NCBI RefSeq assembly: GCF_000472525.1
Contig: NZ_AWZT01000015.1
Span: forward strand, 1-64,000
Reading direction: 5' to 3'
Length of the DNA: 64,000 nucleotides
Source: Paraburkholderia dilworthii
GTDB taxonomy: Bacteria > Pseudomonadota > Gammaproteobacteria > Burkholderiales > Burkholderiaceae
Both the position numbers and the translations under genes were made by a program. Shown here piece after piece: positions 36,914 through 45,621 of the stretch (position 1 is its first letter; every line of letters starts with the position of its first letter). Under the pieces are notes generated by a model, which worked only from the letters and a program-made list of their open reading frames with translations, was not told the origin of the DNA and did no database searches.

Positions 36914-37843
36914 ATGAACCATGAAGTCATCGTGACCTGCGCGGTCACCGGTGCAGGCGACACCGTCGGCAAGCATCCGGCCATTCCCGTCACGCCCAGG
37001 CAGATCGCCGAGGCCGCGATCGAAGCCGCGAAAGCGGGCGCCACCGTCGCGCATTGCCATGTGCGCGATCCGAAAACCGGACGCGGCAGCCGCGATCCGC
37101 AACTGTATCGCGAGGTAGTCGACCGGATCCGCTCGTCGGGTACGGACGTCATCATCAATCTGACGGCGGGCATGGGCGGCGATCTGGAGATCGGTCCCGG
37201 CGAAGACCCGATGCGCTTTGGCGCGAACACGGATCTGGTCGGCGGCCTGACGCGCCTTGCGCACGTCGAGGAGTTGCTGCCGGAAATCTGCACGCTCGAT
37301 TGCGGCACGCTGAATTTCGGCGACGGCGACTACATCTACGTGTCGACGCCCGCGCAATTGCGGGCGGGCGCGGCGCGTATTCAGGAACTCGGCGTGAAGC
37401 CCGAGCTGGAAATCTTCGATACCGGCCACTTGTGGTTCGCCAAGCAATTGCTCAAGGAGGGTCTCCTCGACGCGCCGCCACTTTTTCAACTCTGCCTCGG
37501 CATTCCGTGGGGCGCGCCCGCCGATACGACGACGATGAAAGCGATGGCCGACAATCTGCCGCCCGGCGCGCAATGGGCCGGCTTCGGCATCGGACGCATG
37601 CAGATGCCGATGGTCGCACAGGCGATGCTGCTCGGCGGCCATGTGCGCGTCGGCCTCGAAGACAACATCTGGCTCGATAAGGGTGTGCCCGCAACCAACG
37701 GCACGCTCGTGCAGCGCGCGGTGGAAATCATCGAACGCCTAGGCGGACGCGCGCTGACACCCGCCGAAGGACGACGCAAGCTCGGTCTGCCCGCGCGCGG
37801 CGAACGGCAACTCGAACGGCGCGTGGCCGGGGAATACGCTTAA
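36914..37843 (+). CDS. cdhC: Dehydrocarnitine cleavage enzyme, BKACE family (CdhC-like)
   Basis: 309-residue beta-keto acid cleavage enzyme. In carnitine catabolism CdhC condenses 3-dehydrocarnitine with acetyl-CoA to give betainyl-CoA and acetoacetate. Family marks: '[18 protein letters not shown]' with the zinc-binding His pair, '[13 protein letters not shown]', '[12 protein letters not shown]' and '[12 protein letters not shown]'. Start 46 bp after caiX, with CAGGAAC upstream. Full family length. Confidence 0.88.
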   Translation: MNHEVIVTCAVTGAGDTVGKHPAIPVTPRQIAEAAIEAAKAGATVAHCHVRDPKTGRGSRDPQLYREVVDRIRSSGTDVIINLTAGMGGDLEIGPGEDPMRFGANTDLVGGLTRLAHVEELLPEICTLDCGTLNFGDGDYIYVSTPAQLRAGAARIQELGVKPELEIFDTGHLWFAKQLLKEGLLDAPPLFQLCLGIPWGAPADTTTMKAMADNLPPGAQWAGFGIGRMQMPMVAQAMLLGGHVRVGLEDNIWLDKGVPATNGTLVQRAVEIIERLGGRALTPAEGRRKLGLPARGERQLERRVAGEYA

Positions 37844-37917
37844 GCGTGCCGCGTTGCATGTGCTTGCGAACGGCTAAGGCTTCGAAGAACTCATAGGCAA
37901 ACAAGGAAACATCAGCA

Positions 37918-38883
37918 ATGGCAGTAATCGTCGATATCAAAACATTCGCCGCAATCGGCGCGGGCGTGATCGGCAGCGGCTGGGTGGCGCGCGCGCTTGC
38001 GCACGGGCTCGATGTGATCGCGTGGGACCCCGCGCCCGGTGCGGAAAAGCAGTTGCGCGAGAACGTCGCCAATGCGTGGCCCGCGCTGGAACGCGTTGGC
38101 CTTGCCGCGGGTGCGTCGCCGTCCAGGCTGCGCTTCGTCGATACGATCGAAGCATGCGTGGCGCACGCGGACTTCATTCAGGAAAGCGCGCCCGAGCGCG
38201 AGGAGCTAAAGCTCGCGCTGCATGAACAGATCAGCCGCGCCGCGAAACCGGACGCCATCATCGCGTCGTCCACTTCTGGCCTGTTGCCGACCGGCTTCTA
38301 CGCGCGGGCCGTGAATCCGCAGCGCTGCATCGTCGGGCATCCGTTCAATCCGGTGTATCTGCTGCCGCTCGTCGAAGTGCTCGGCGGCGAGAGCACCGCG
38401 CCTGAAACTATCGACGCCGCGCTGCATATTTATCGCTCGCTGTCGATGCGTCCGCTGCGAGTCCGCAAGGAAGTGCCCGGCTTTATCGCCGACCGGCTGC
38501 TCGAAGCGCTGTGGCGCGAGGCCCTGCATCTTGTCAACGAAGGCGTGGCGACCACCGGCGAGATCGACGACGCTATCCGCTTTGGCGCGGGCATCCGCTG
38601 GTCGTTCATGGGCACGTTCCTCACCTACACGCTCGCGGGCGGCGATGCCGGCATGCGCCATTTCATGCAGCAGTTCGGCCCCGCACTCGAGCTGCCGTGG
38701 ACTAAACTGATAGCGCCGAAGCTGACCGACGAATTGATCGACCGCGTCGTGGACGGCACCGCCGAACAGGTCGGTCCGCGCTCGATCAAGCAGTTGGAGC
38801 GTTATCGCGACGACTGCATTACGAGCGTGCTGGCCGCAATCGGCGAAGCCAAGGCACGGCACGGACTGACACCTGCGGATTGA
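37918..38883 (+). CDS. cdhA: L-carnitine dehydrogenase (CdhA)
   Basis: 321-residue NAD-dependent dehydrogenase of the 3-hydroxyacyl-CoA dehydrogenase superfamily, oxidising L-carnitine to 3-dehydrocarnitine. The Rossmann motif '[17 protein letters not shown]' lies at about residues 11-27, the catalytic His in '[17 protein letters not shown]', and the C-terminal domain has '[19 protein letters not shown]'. It lies between cdhC and cdhB, exactly as in Pseudomonas. In some bacteria cdhA and cdhB are fused; here they are separate. Confidence 0.9.
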   Translation: MAVIVDIKTFAAIGAGVIGSGWVARALAHGLDVIAWDPAPGAEKQLRENVANAWPALERVGLAAGASPSRLRFVDTIEACVAHADFIQESAPEREELKLALHEQISRAAKPDAIIASSTSGLLPTGFYARAVNPQRCIVGHPFNPVYLLPLVEVLGGESTAPETIDAALHIYRSLSMRPLRVRKEVPGFIADRLLEALWREALHLVNEGVATTGEIDDAIRFGAGIRWSFMGTFLTYTLAGGDAGMRHFMQQFGPALELPWTKLIAPKLTDELIDRVVDGTAEQVGPRSIKQLERYRDDCITSVLAAIGEAKARHGLTPAD

Positions 38884-38974
38884 CGCGAGCCAAGCCGAGC
38901 CGAAGCGAGCGGCCCGCCGCACCCGTCGCACAGCGCCGCGCACGCGTCTAAACGAAACAATGGAGACCCGCACC

Positions 38975-39484
38975 ATGCCGCAAACCGCTTCCCTGCCCTG
39001 CTATCGCGACACGGTGCGTGCGGAATGGGTCGACTACAACGGCCATTTGCGCGACGCGTTCTACATGCTGATCTTCAGCTTTGCGACCGACGCACTGATC
39101 GACGAAATCGGTTTGCCCGACTCCGTGCGTAAGGAACGCGGCCGCTCGATCTACACACTCGAAGCGCATATCAACTATCTGCACGAGATCAAGGAAGGCG
39201 CGCGCGTGCGCGTCGATATGCGCGTGCTCGCGTGCGACACCAAGCGACTGCATCTTTACCTGGAGATGTTCGCTGGCGACAGCGAAACGCCGGTTGCGGC
39301 CGGCGAGCAGATGCTGCTGCACGTCGACACCAGCGCGCCGCGCTCCGTCGCGTTCGATGCGGACGTGGCGGCTCGCGTGCGGGAACTGGCCGACGCGCAT
39401 GCCGCGTTACCGCCCGCGGCGTACGCGGGCCGCATGATCGGGTTGCCCGCAGCCGTGCAACGCAGCCGGAGCCAACATGCTTGA
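38975..39484 (+). CDS. cdhB: Betainyl-CoA thioesterase (CdhB), hotdog fold
   Basis: 169 residues from the ATG at 38975, which has GGAG 10 bp upstream; an ATG at 38960 has no such site. The 4HBT-type hotdog fold is marked by 'VRAEWVDYNGHLRDAFYMLIF' (general base Asp/Asn-Gly-His region, about residues 13-30). CdhB hydrolyses betainyl-CoA to glycine betaine and CoA. The end overlaps the next gene by 8 bp. Confidence 0.85.
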   Translation: MPQTASLPCYRDTVRAEWVDYNGHLRDAFYMLIFSFATDALIDEIGLPDSVRKERGRSIYTLEAHINYLHEIKEGARVRVDMRVLACDTKRLHLYLEMFAGDSETPVAAGEQMLLHVDTSAPRSVAFDADVAARVRELADAHAALPPAAYAGRMIGLPAAVQRSRSQHA

Positions 39485-40424
39485 GCCGCAGATGGCTGCA
39501 TTTATCGCGCGCGCCGCCGCGATCTATCCGGGGCATAGCACCTCGTTGACGCCGCGCGAGCAGCGCGAAATCTACGACCGCTATGCGGCCGCGCTCACTC
39601 CGCCTCTGCCGCAACAAGTCGTCATCGAAGATGCGCAGTTTCTCGCGGCCGCTGGTCATTCGATTGCGCTAAGGCTGTACCGCTATGGTGCAAAGGCCGG
39701 CGCAATGCCGCGCGGCACGGTGCTGTATTTCCACGGCGGCGGCTTCGTGCTTGGATCGCTGAACAGTCATCAGCTCATCACGGCACGCCTTGCCGCGGAT
39801 ACCGGCCTCGATGTGATCGCCGTGGATTACCGGCTCGCGCCCGAACATCGCGCGCCGGCCGCGCATGACGACTGCATGGAAATCACGCTCGCCGCGCTGC
39901 AACGGCGGCTCCCGTTCAATTTGCCTGTCGGCGCCACGCTGCAACTCGCGGGCGATAGCGCTGGGGCCACGCTCGCCGCCAGCGTGGCGATGCGATTGCG
40001 CGACGAAGGCATCGGAGGGATAAACGGTCTTGCGCTGATTTATCCGATGCTCGGCACCGACCCACAGCCACCCGCACGCGATACCGAAGCGCAAGCGCCC
40101 ATGCTGACGCTCACCGACGTCCACGCGTTTCGCGACATGTATTGGGGCGAATCGGCGCCATACCCCGAGTGGACAGTCCCGCTCGACGCCGCGCGTTATG
40201 ACACGCTTCCACCCACGCTTGCAATCGGCGCCGAACACGATCCGCTGCGCGACGACGCGCGCGTCTTCGCCGAACGTATTCTGGCGGCGGGCGGAGAGGC
40301 GCGGCTGTGGATCGGCGCGGGACTCGTGCACGGCTGCTGGCGCGCTCTCGAATCGAGTCCTGGCGTGCAGGCCATGCATGAAGAGGTGTGCCGCTTTCTG
40401 TCTGCGAAAGCCGGCCCGGCCTGA
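39477..40424 (+). CDS. Alpha/beta hydrolase, hormone-sensitive lipase family
   Basis: 315-residue HSL-type esterase with the oxyanion motif 'YFHGGGFVLGSL' (about residue 85), the nucleophile elbow 'LAGDSAGATLAAS' (Ser about 162), acid in 'IGAEHDPLRDD' and His in 'GLVHGCWRAL'. It overlaps cdhB, so it belongs to the carnitine operon. An esterase here could hydrolyse O-acylcarnitines to carnitine and a fatty acid. This is inferred from context only. Confidence 0.8.
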   Translation: MLEPQMAAFIARAAAIYPGHSTSLTPREQREIYDRYAAALTPPLPQQVVIEDAQFLAAAGHSIALRLYRYGAKAGAMPRGTVLYFHGGGFVLGSLNSHQLITARLAADTGLDVIAVDYRLAPEHRAPAAHDDCMEITLAALQRRLPFNLPVGATLQLAGDSAGATLAASVAMRLRDEGIGGINGLALIYPMLGTDPQPPARDTEAQAPMLTLTDVHAFRDMYWGESAPYPEWTVPLDAARYDTLPPTLAIGAEHDPLRDDARVFAERILAAGGEARLWIGAGLVHGCWRALESSPGVQAMHEEVCRFLSAKAGPA

Positions 40425-40785
40425 GCGTCCAAATTCCCGCAGGTCTTATGCGCTTTCAATAAAAGCGTTTGTCAATCGGCCAATAAAGTCAACCTCGTGG
40501 CATAGCGAGTTTCCTTTTCGCTTACGCCATTCCCGCACTGGGCGTCGCAGTTCCCTTTGCTCTGTTGGCTGACCCACTGAATAAAAGAATCGCCGCGTCG
40601 ACACTGTCATGCGGCAGACGGTGCGCTCATCAAGGCCCCCGTTGCGCGAGCCGCACACGAATTGCACGGCTCTTGTAGCGCGAATAGCCATATTGTCCAT
40701 TTCCCCAAGAGAATGCGATGTGCCCGCCGTGCCGGCAGGTATGTGTGGCTGCCACAAGCAGCCGTTCCTGTAAAAGGAAAATCGT
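40425..40785. other. Intergenic region without a recognised feature
   Basis: 361 bp, less GC-rich than neighbours. It must hold the promoter of the hotdog gene at 40786. No terminator hairpin with a T-run was identified after the carnitine operon. A minus-strand open frame at 40446-40757 has no RBS and no family resemblance. Confidence 0.4.
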
Positions 40786-41283
40786 ATGTTGATGCGAGAA
40801 GTTATCCCTCACGCTCTGAATCGCGGCAATGCGCTTCTTTCGGAGAACCCGCTGGCAACGGATTCGCCGAAAACCTTTCATCATTCGTTCGACATCTATC
40901 TAAAAGATTCGAACGCGTTCATGAACACGTATTTCTCGCGCTATTTCGAGTGGCAAGGCGTGTGTCGCGAGCGGTGGTTTCATGAGTGCATTCATGACGA
41001 CCTGCTCGGATCGGACGGCATGTTCGTGACCAAACGCGCGCACCAGGAATACGTGCATGAGACGTTTCCGTTCCAGCGCGTGGATTGCTACCTGAACACG
41101 GTACAAGTGAGGCAATGCTCGGCGTATCTGCTATTCCGCTTTTGCGTCGATGGCCGGAAGGTATCGCAAGGCTATCAGCAGATTCTCTACGCAGGACGCG
41201 ACCGGAAGATCCGGCGCTTTCCGGACGGAATCGTCGACCGTGTGAAGGAGTATGAGTTGCCGTTGTCGGCGCTGACGGAATAA
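40786..41283 (+). CDS. Hotdog-fold (4HBT-like) thioesterase
   Basis: 165-residue protein with a 4HBT-type core. 'FMNTYFSRYFEWQGVCRERWF' (about residues 45-66) resembles the start of the hotdog helix with its substrate-side residues, and 'LLFRFCVDGRKVSQGYQQIL' resembles the later strands. Such enzymes cleave acyl-CoA or acyl-ACP thioesters. The ATG has AAAAGGAAAA upstream. It converges with the histidine kinase gene, 23 bp apart. Whether it makes a fatty-acid signal for that kinase is speculation. Confidence 0.65.
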   Translation: MLMREVIPHALNRGNALLSENPLATDSPKTFHHSFDIYLKDSNAFMNTYFSRYFEWQGVCRERWFHECIHDDLLGSDGMFVTKRAHQEYVHETFPFQRVDCYLNTVQVRQCSAYLLFRFCVDGRKVSQGYQQILYAGRDRKIRRFPDGIVDRVKEYELPLSALTE

Positions 41284-41306
41284 GCCCCAGCGCTCAAACA
41301 GAAGCC

Positions 41307-42737
41307 TTAACGCCGGCGCGCGTCGCGTGCCGGCGATCCGGACAACGCCCTGTCCGCTGCCGAGCCCGGTAGCGGTAGCCGCACGGTGAAGGTGGTGTGC
41401 ATGCCGCGCACCGACGCGCATTCGATACTGCCGCCCAGCAACTCGGTCGCGCGGCGGCAAAAAGCGAGGCCCATGCCGGCGCCGCTGCCATGTCGCTTCG
41501 TCGAAAAGAACGCGTCGAAAATATGCGGCAGAACGTCCGGGGGAATACCCGGGCCCGTGTCGCGGAATTGCAGTACACAGAAGTCCTGGTCTTCGAGCGC
41601 ACTGATCGTGATCTGCCCTTCGCCGCTCACATGAATCGCATGCAACGCGTTTTTCAGCAGATTGAACAGCACGAAGACCACGACCGTATCGGAGCCGGAA
41701 AAGCGCAACCTGGGATCGATCGGCAAGATCGTGATGCGCTCTCGTTCGTCGACGCGAAACGGATAACGCTCGAGCGCGGAGTTCACACACTGCTGCACCG
41801 GGTGCGCGCTAAAACGGCTACGGTCCAGCCGGTCGAGCGTGTATGAAGCCAGCGCCATTTCGACCATCGCGCTCGTGCCGGACACTTCGCGCCTGATCGC
41901 CGTCGCAAGCTGGCCGATGCGCTCCGATTGGCCGGCGTGTTCGTGATCGTCGTAAAGGCCGTGCGTGACGGCGAGACGATAACCTGCGAACACGTGGCTC
42001 CAGACGCTCGCGATCTCGTCGGCGTGCATGCCGATGGTGGCGAGCGGCGTCGCGATCTCGTGCGCGATGGTAGCCGCAAGCGCATACGGATGAATCAGGT
42101 GATAGCGGACGATCGTGATGGCGAGGAGCCCAAGGCTCAATGCGATGAACAACACGCCAGGCGGATAGAACGGATAGCCGTAGTTGACGGCGTAATCCAC
42201 CGCCGCAAACGAGTACAGGCCAAGCGCCGCGAGACAAAGGTCGAGACGCCGGCGCGCCTGGCCGCCCGCACTCCTGCGCGCGCCGAGCAGAAGCTGGCCG
42301 CTGCGCGCAGCAAGCAATACGGTCTGCAAGACATGCAGCGGATGCAGAGGCCCGGCAATCGGATAGTAGCCAAAGAAATAATGCTGATAACCGGCGACCA
42401 CTTCATCGCCGGGCAGCAACACCGCGAGCACGAAACACAATCCGTACGACGCCAGCAGCACTGGCCGCTCGCGACGCCGCGCCGCCACTTCCGTCACGAA
42501 GTGATAGAACGTGGTGGGCAGAAAGAGAATGAACAGATAACCGACGCGGACCAGCAAACCAGCAATCTGCGGATCCCGGGTCTGGAACAGCAAAGTCCAG
42601 GTGCCCTGCCATGCGAAAGTCGCCGCGCACATCAGAAGGAAAGGCGCCGATAGCCGCGTGACCCCTTGCGTAATGATCACGTAGAGACCGAACACCACGA
42701 ACATGGCCGACACGAAGGCAGTTGGAATGGCGTACAT
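41307..42737 (-). CDS. Histidine kinase with multi-TM N-terminus (CqsS/LqsS-like)
   Basis: 476 residues. About seven hydrophobic segments fill residues 1-215. The H-box 'ATIAHEIATPLATIGMH' follows at about 230, the N-box 'FVLFNLLKNALHAI' at about 370, and the ATP-lid motifs 'RDTGPGIP' and 'GAGMGLAFCRRA'. No periplasmic sensor domain is present, so the membrane part is likely the sensor, as in CqsS/LqsS kinases that detect small diffusible molecules. It is 23 bp downstream of the response regulator on the same strand. No receiver domain is attached. Confidence 0.75.
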   Translation of the reverse strand: MYAIPTAFVSAMFVVFGLYVIITQGVTRLSAPFLLMCAATFAWQGTWTLLFQTRDPQIAGLLVRVGYLFILFLPTTFYHFVTEVAARRRERPVLLASYGLCFVLAVLLPGDEVVAGYQHYFFGYYPIAGPLHPLHVLQTVLLAARSGQLLLGARRSAGGQARRRLDLCLAALGLYSFAAVDYAVNYGYPFYPPGVLFIALSLGLLAITIVRYHLIHPYALAATIAHEIATPLATIGMHADEIASVWSHVFAGYRLAVTHGLYDDHEHAGQSERIGQLATAIRREVSGTSAMVEMALASYTLDRLDRSRFSAHPVQQCVNSALERYPFRVDERERITILPIDPRLRFSGSDTVVVFVLFNLLKNALHAIHVSGEGQITISALEDQDFCVLQFRDTGPGIPPDVLPHIFDAFFSTKRHGSGAGMGLAFCRRATELLGGSIECASVRGMHTTFTVRLPLPGSAADRALSGSPARDARRR

Positions 42738-42760
42738 GTGGCTCGACGTGCCGGCACGCG

Positions 42761-43732
42761 TTAGCGCGCCCGGTTACTCCGCCACTGAACGAACGTGAGC
42801 GGCTTGATGCCCGCCTCGGCCACTTCGGACGCCTCGACCGGACTCCAGCAGTAGAAGGCGTCACCCCAGCCGGGAATGGCTTGCGGCTTCAGCATCCTGA
42901 ATTCGACGCCAGACCGGTAGGCGAGATGCGGCCAGAAAAGCGGCATGACTTCGCGCACCGCCATCTGTCTCAGCAATTCGGCGGGGCCGCTTTCGTCTGC
43001 AACGATTTCGCCTTGGGAGATCCAGTCGTGCTCGGCCCACGCGACGAATACGCTTGCCCTTCCCTCGCGGTCGAACATGAGAATCGCGTTCTGCTCGGGA
43101 CGCCAGTAGTACTCGACGATGCCCTGGTTCTTCACCACTTCGTCGATCACCGCGCGCGTGCGCGGATCGCAATACGTCACGCCGTTTTCGCCCAACGCGA
43201 GCCATCCCGTTTCGGAGCAGTGGCGGCTCTTCGCGTCTTTCAGAAAGTGGACGAGCCGGTTTGCCGAATCGGCGTCGGTCTTGCGCAGATACAAATCGAC
43301 AATGCCGGCGTTGAATGCCTTGACCGCGACAGTTTCGTCGGCGACGCCTGTGAGCAGAATCTTCGCGCAATGCAGGTTGGATATCGACGACAAAAATTCG
43401 ACGCCGCTCACACCAGGCATGTCGTAATCCACCACCACGGCCGCCACTTCGGAAAAACGGGAATCGCGCGCGAGCACATCGCGCTGCGGCGACGTTTCGA
43501 CGAAGCGCTCAAAGCCGGTTTCGCTCAGGCACGCAGAAGCCGGCGCAAATTCCAGCGAGTTCTCGCGCGCGTGCTGGCGAATGAAGGCGAGTCCCGCTTG
43601 AGGACGCGAGAAAAACAGATTGGTGGAAACGTCCGGAAAGAAACGGCGCAGCGCGTCGAGGTAGTTGTCGTTGTCGTCGACGAAAACAACCGTTGTCGGA
43701 TAAGAGACGGGTGGTCGAATAAACTTGTTCAT
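42761..43732 (-). CDS. Atypical response regulator with unknown output domain
   Basis: 323 residues. The receiver domain has 'VVFVDDNDNYLDALRRFFP' (acidic pair), phosphoacceptor Asp in 'AAVVVDYDMPGVSGVEF', Thr in 'AKILLTGVADE' and Lys in 'LYLRKTD'. Between the second strand and the phosphoacceptor strand lies an extra segment of about 50 residues ('FERFVETSPQRDVLARDSRF'), not normal for receivers. The C-terminal 170 residues have no HTH, GGDEF, EAL or HD motif that I recognise. It is paired with the 7TM-type kinase and lacks a strong ribosome site. It resembles LqsR-like regulators in concept only. Confidence 0.7.
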   Translation of the reverse strand: MNKFIRPPVSYPTTVVFVDDNDNYLDALRRFFPDVSTNLFFSRPQAGLAFIRQHARENSLEFAPASACLSETGFERFVETSPQRDVLARDSRFSEVAAVVVDYDMPGVSGVEFLSSISNLHCAKILLTGVADETVAVKAFNAGIVDLYLRKTDADSANRLVHFLKDAKSRHCSETGWLALGENGVTYCDPRTRAVIDEVVKNQGIVEYYWRPEQNAILMFDREGRASVFVAWAEHDWISQGEIVADESGPAELLRQMAVREVMPLFWPHLAYRSGVEFRMLKPQAIPGWGDAFYCWSPVEASEVAEAGIKPLTFVQWRSNRAR

Positions 43733-44021
43733 ATTTTTAGCGTGGTTCGTCAGGCCGCCGCAGGGTCGCTGTGACTGGCTCGCCGGTCACAGCATGCGCT
43801 GACGTAAGACACGCCGGCGCGCCGCCATGTGCGTACGCGCCGGTCTTCAATCGCTGGTTGCCGGGCCGGTCCCGTTGAACCATATAGTACAGGGCTCTTG
43901 GCATCAACAGTACAAAGTTACGCGTGTTGGCGGCAGCGTATGCGTGCTGAATGAAACGAATGAGCAGCGCCGAAAAGTGCTGCCGCGGCCGTGTTATTTG
44001 CTGCGGCTCCGATGCACGCAA
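43733..44021. other. Upstream region of the response regulator gene
   Basis: 289 bp between the response regulator start and the HAD stop, on the same strand. It should contain the promoter of the two-component genes. No terminator or operator is evident. Confidence 0.3.
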
Positions 44022-44696
44022 TCATGGCCGCGCAGCCACTTCGTCGAGATGATCCAGCAGGGCCGCGGGGTCGTCGTAGACGCGCAGCGCGCCCGCTCGC
44101 TCCAGTTCTTCGGTGCCGTAGCCGCCCGACAGCAATCCGACGCCGAGCGCGCGACAGCGGCGCGCCGCGAGCATGTCCCAGATGCTGTCGCCGACCACGA
44201 CCGAGTGCTCGATCTCAACGCCAAGCCGTTCCGCCGCCGCGATGAAAAGGTCTGGGTCGGGCTTCGCGTATTTGACGTCGTCGCGCGTCACGACGACAGC
44301 TTTCGCCGGATCGACGCCAAGCGCCTGCAGATTAACCGCGGCGGTTTCCATGCGGCCGCTGGTCGCCACGGCCCACGGCGTACCGGCTTGGGTCAACGCG
44401 TCGAGCAATTCACGCGCGCCCGGCAGCGGACATACTTGCGCGCGCAACCTTTGATACGCCGCCGCATGAGCATGGCGAAGACGCTCACTGCGCTCGGCGC
44501 TGATGTCGCCGTGCGTCTCACGCAGAAGCTGATTGGTGAAGAGGCCGCCGCTCATGCCGATCTTTCGATGAATCCGCCAGACCGACAGCGAAATGCCTTC
44601 ACTGTCGAGCGCTTCTTTCCACGCCAGCACGTGTTGATAGACACTGTCGACGAGCGTGCCGTCGAGATCGAACAGAAATGACGTCTGGATACGCAT
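44022..44696 (-). CDS. HAD-superfamily phosphatase (phosphoglycolate phosphatase-like)
   Basis: 224 residues of HAD subfamily IA. Motif I 'FLFDLDGTLVDSVYQH' (nucleophile Asp10), motif II Thr/Ser in 'WAVATSGRMET', motif III Lys in 'DDVKYAKPDPDLFI' and motif IV 'VVVGDSIWDMLAARR' are all present. The ATG at 44696 has AAAGGAG 7 bp upstream. A hydrolase acting on a small phosphorylated metabolite; substrate unknown. It follows the DUF2894 gene by 58 bp on the same strand and may be cotranscribed. Confidence 0.85.
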   Translation of the reverse strand: MRIQTSFLFDLDGTLVDSVYQHVLAWKEALDSEGISLSVWRIHRKIGMSGGLFTNQLLRETHGDISAERSERLRHAHAAAYQRLRAQVCPLPGARELLDALTQAGTPWAVATSGRMETAAVNLQALGVDPAKAVVVTRDDVKYAKPDPDLFIAAAERLGVEIEHSVVVGDSIWDMLAARRCRALGVGLLSGGYGTEELERAGALRVYDDPAALLDHLDEVAARP

Positions 44697-44754
44697 GGTG
44701 GGCTCCTTTCGATGGCTACGCCCACCAATATGCCACGGCGCACGCCGCGCGGCA

Positions 44755-45621
44755 TCAGCGCGTCTTGCCGCGAGCGCCCTTTCCGGACGCGCCGGCGCGC
44801 GGCGCATCCTTGCTGGGTGGAGCGCCGGAGTTCAATTGCTCGATCCACGACAAAGCGTCGACATACGACAGAAACTGTTTCAGATAGCCTGGCGACAACT
44901 CGCGCATGAGCGACAGCGAACGGTGCACGAGGCTGCTCGAATTGAGCGGACCGGCGTTGCCGGGCGCCGGTTGCAGCGACTGCCGCAACTGCTTTTCGGT
45001 GCGGACTTTGGCCCACGTCTGCCTGAAATATTCGAGCGCGGGGAGTTCGGGATATGGCGCATGGCCGCGTTGATGATGCCGCGCCTCGCTTTGCATGTAG
45101 CCGACGAGTTCGGCAAGCGCGCCGCGTGCAGGCTCATTTTCAGACGATGGCTGAATCGCCGCGGCTGCCGCACGCCCGGCATCGCGGGCATATGCGTCGA
45201 GTAGCGCGGAAAGCCTCTCTTCGAGCAGACGCCGCGCCGCGCCGGTATGCGCGGCGGCGCGGCGCTCCAACGTGTCGATGAAATCGAAGCGCAACGGATC
45301 GAGGCGGTCGACGCCGCGCGCGCGCGAGGCGTCGAGGGTAGCGCGCGGGGTTGGTGCGGGCGGGCTGGTTGGTGTGGTCTGCGGGGCGGGTGTGGTTTGA
45401 GGCGTGAGTGTGGTCTCGGCTGTGCTCGCGGTCTCGGCGGTACGCGCAGTCTGAGCCGGGTACGCGGTCTCAGCAGTGTGCTTGGTTTCGGCCGTATGCG
45501 TAGTCTGGGCCGTATGCGTAGTCTGGGCCGTATGCATAGTCTCAGCCGCGTCCCCAGTCCGCGGTCCAATCTGCGAACGGTTCGACATCAGCGTCGCGTC
45601 CACCTTCGCCCTGTTACTCAC
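44755..45621 (-). CDS. DUF2894 family protein
   Basis: 288 residues. The N-terminal third (about residues 28-93) is a degenerate Thr/Ala hexapeptide repeat (HTAQTT, HTAETK, ...). The rest is the DUF2894 domain, with 'DRLDPLRFDFIDTLERRAAA' and helical segments, and a basic tail. No membrane segment, so probably cytoplasmic. The start overlaps the end of the OmpA gene by 8 bp, so it is the last member of the DUF3348-DUF802-OmpA-DUF2894 operon. Function unknown; its constant pairing with a MotA/MotB-like pair suggests a cytoplasmic accessory of that complex. Confidence 0.8.
   Translation of the reverse strand: MSNRAKVDATLMSNRSQIGPRTGDAAETMHTAQTTHTAQTTHTAETKHTAETAYPAQTARTAETASTAETTLTPQTTPAPQTTPTSPPAPTPRATLDASRARGVDRLDPLRFDFIDTLERRAAAHTGAARRLLEERLSALLDAYARDAGRAAAAAIQPSSENEPARGALAELVGYMQSEARHHQRGHAPYPELPALEYFRQTWAKVRTEKQLRQSLQPAPGNAGPLNSSSLVHRSLSLMRELSPGYLKQFLSYVDALSWIEQLNSGAPPSKDAPRAGASGKGARGKTR
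45345..45545 (-). repeat. 18-bp degenerate tandem repeat in the DUF2894 gene
   Basis: On the plus strand units like GTCTGGGCCGTATGCGTA recur every 18 bp, best preserved at 45500-45545 and decaying towards 45345. They encode Thr-rich hexapeptides at the protein's N-terminus. Unit loss or gain keeps the frame. Confidence 0.8.

Noticed and set aside
40446-40757. Minus-strand open frame in the gap before the hotdog gene
   Set aside because: No ribosome site, no family resemblance, uneven codon use.
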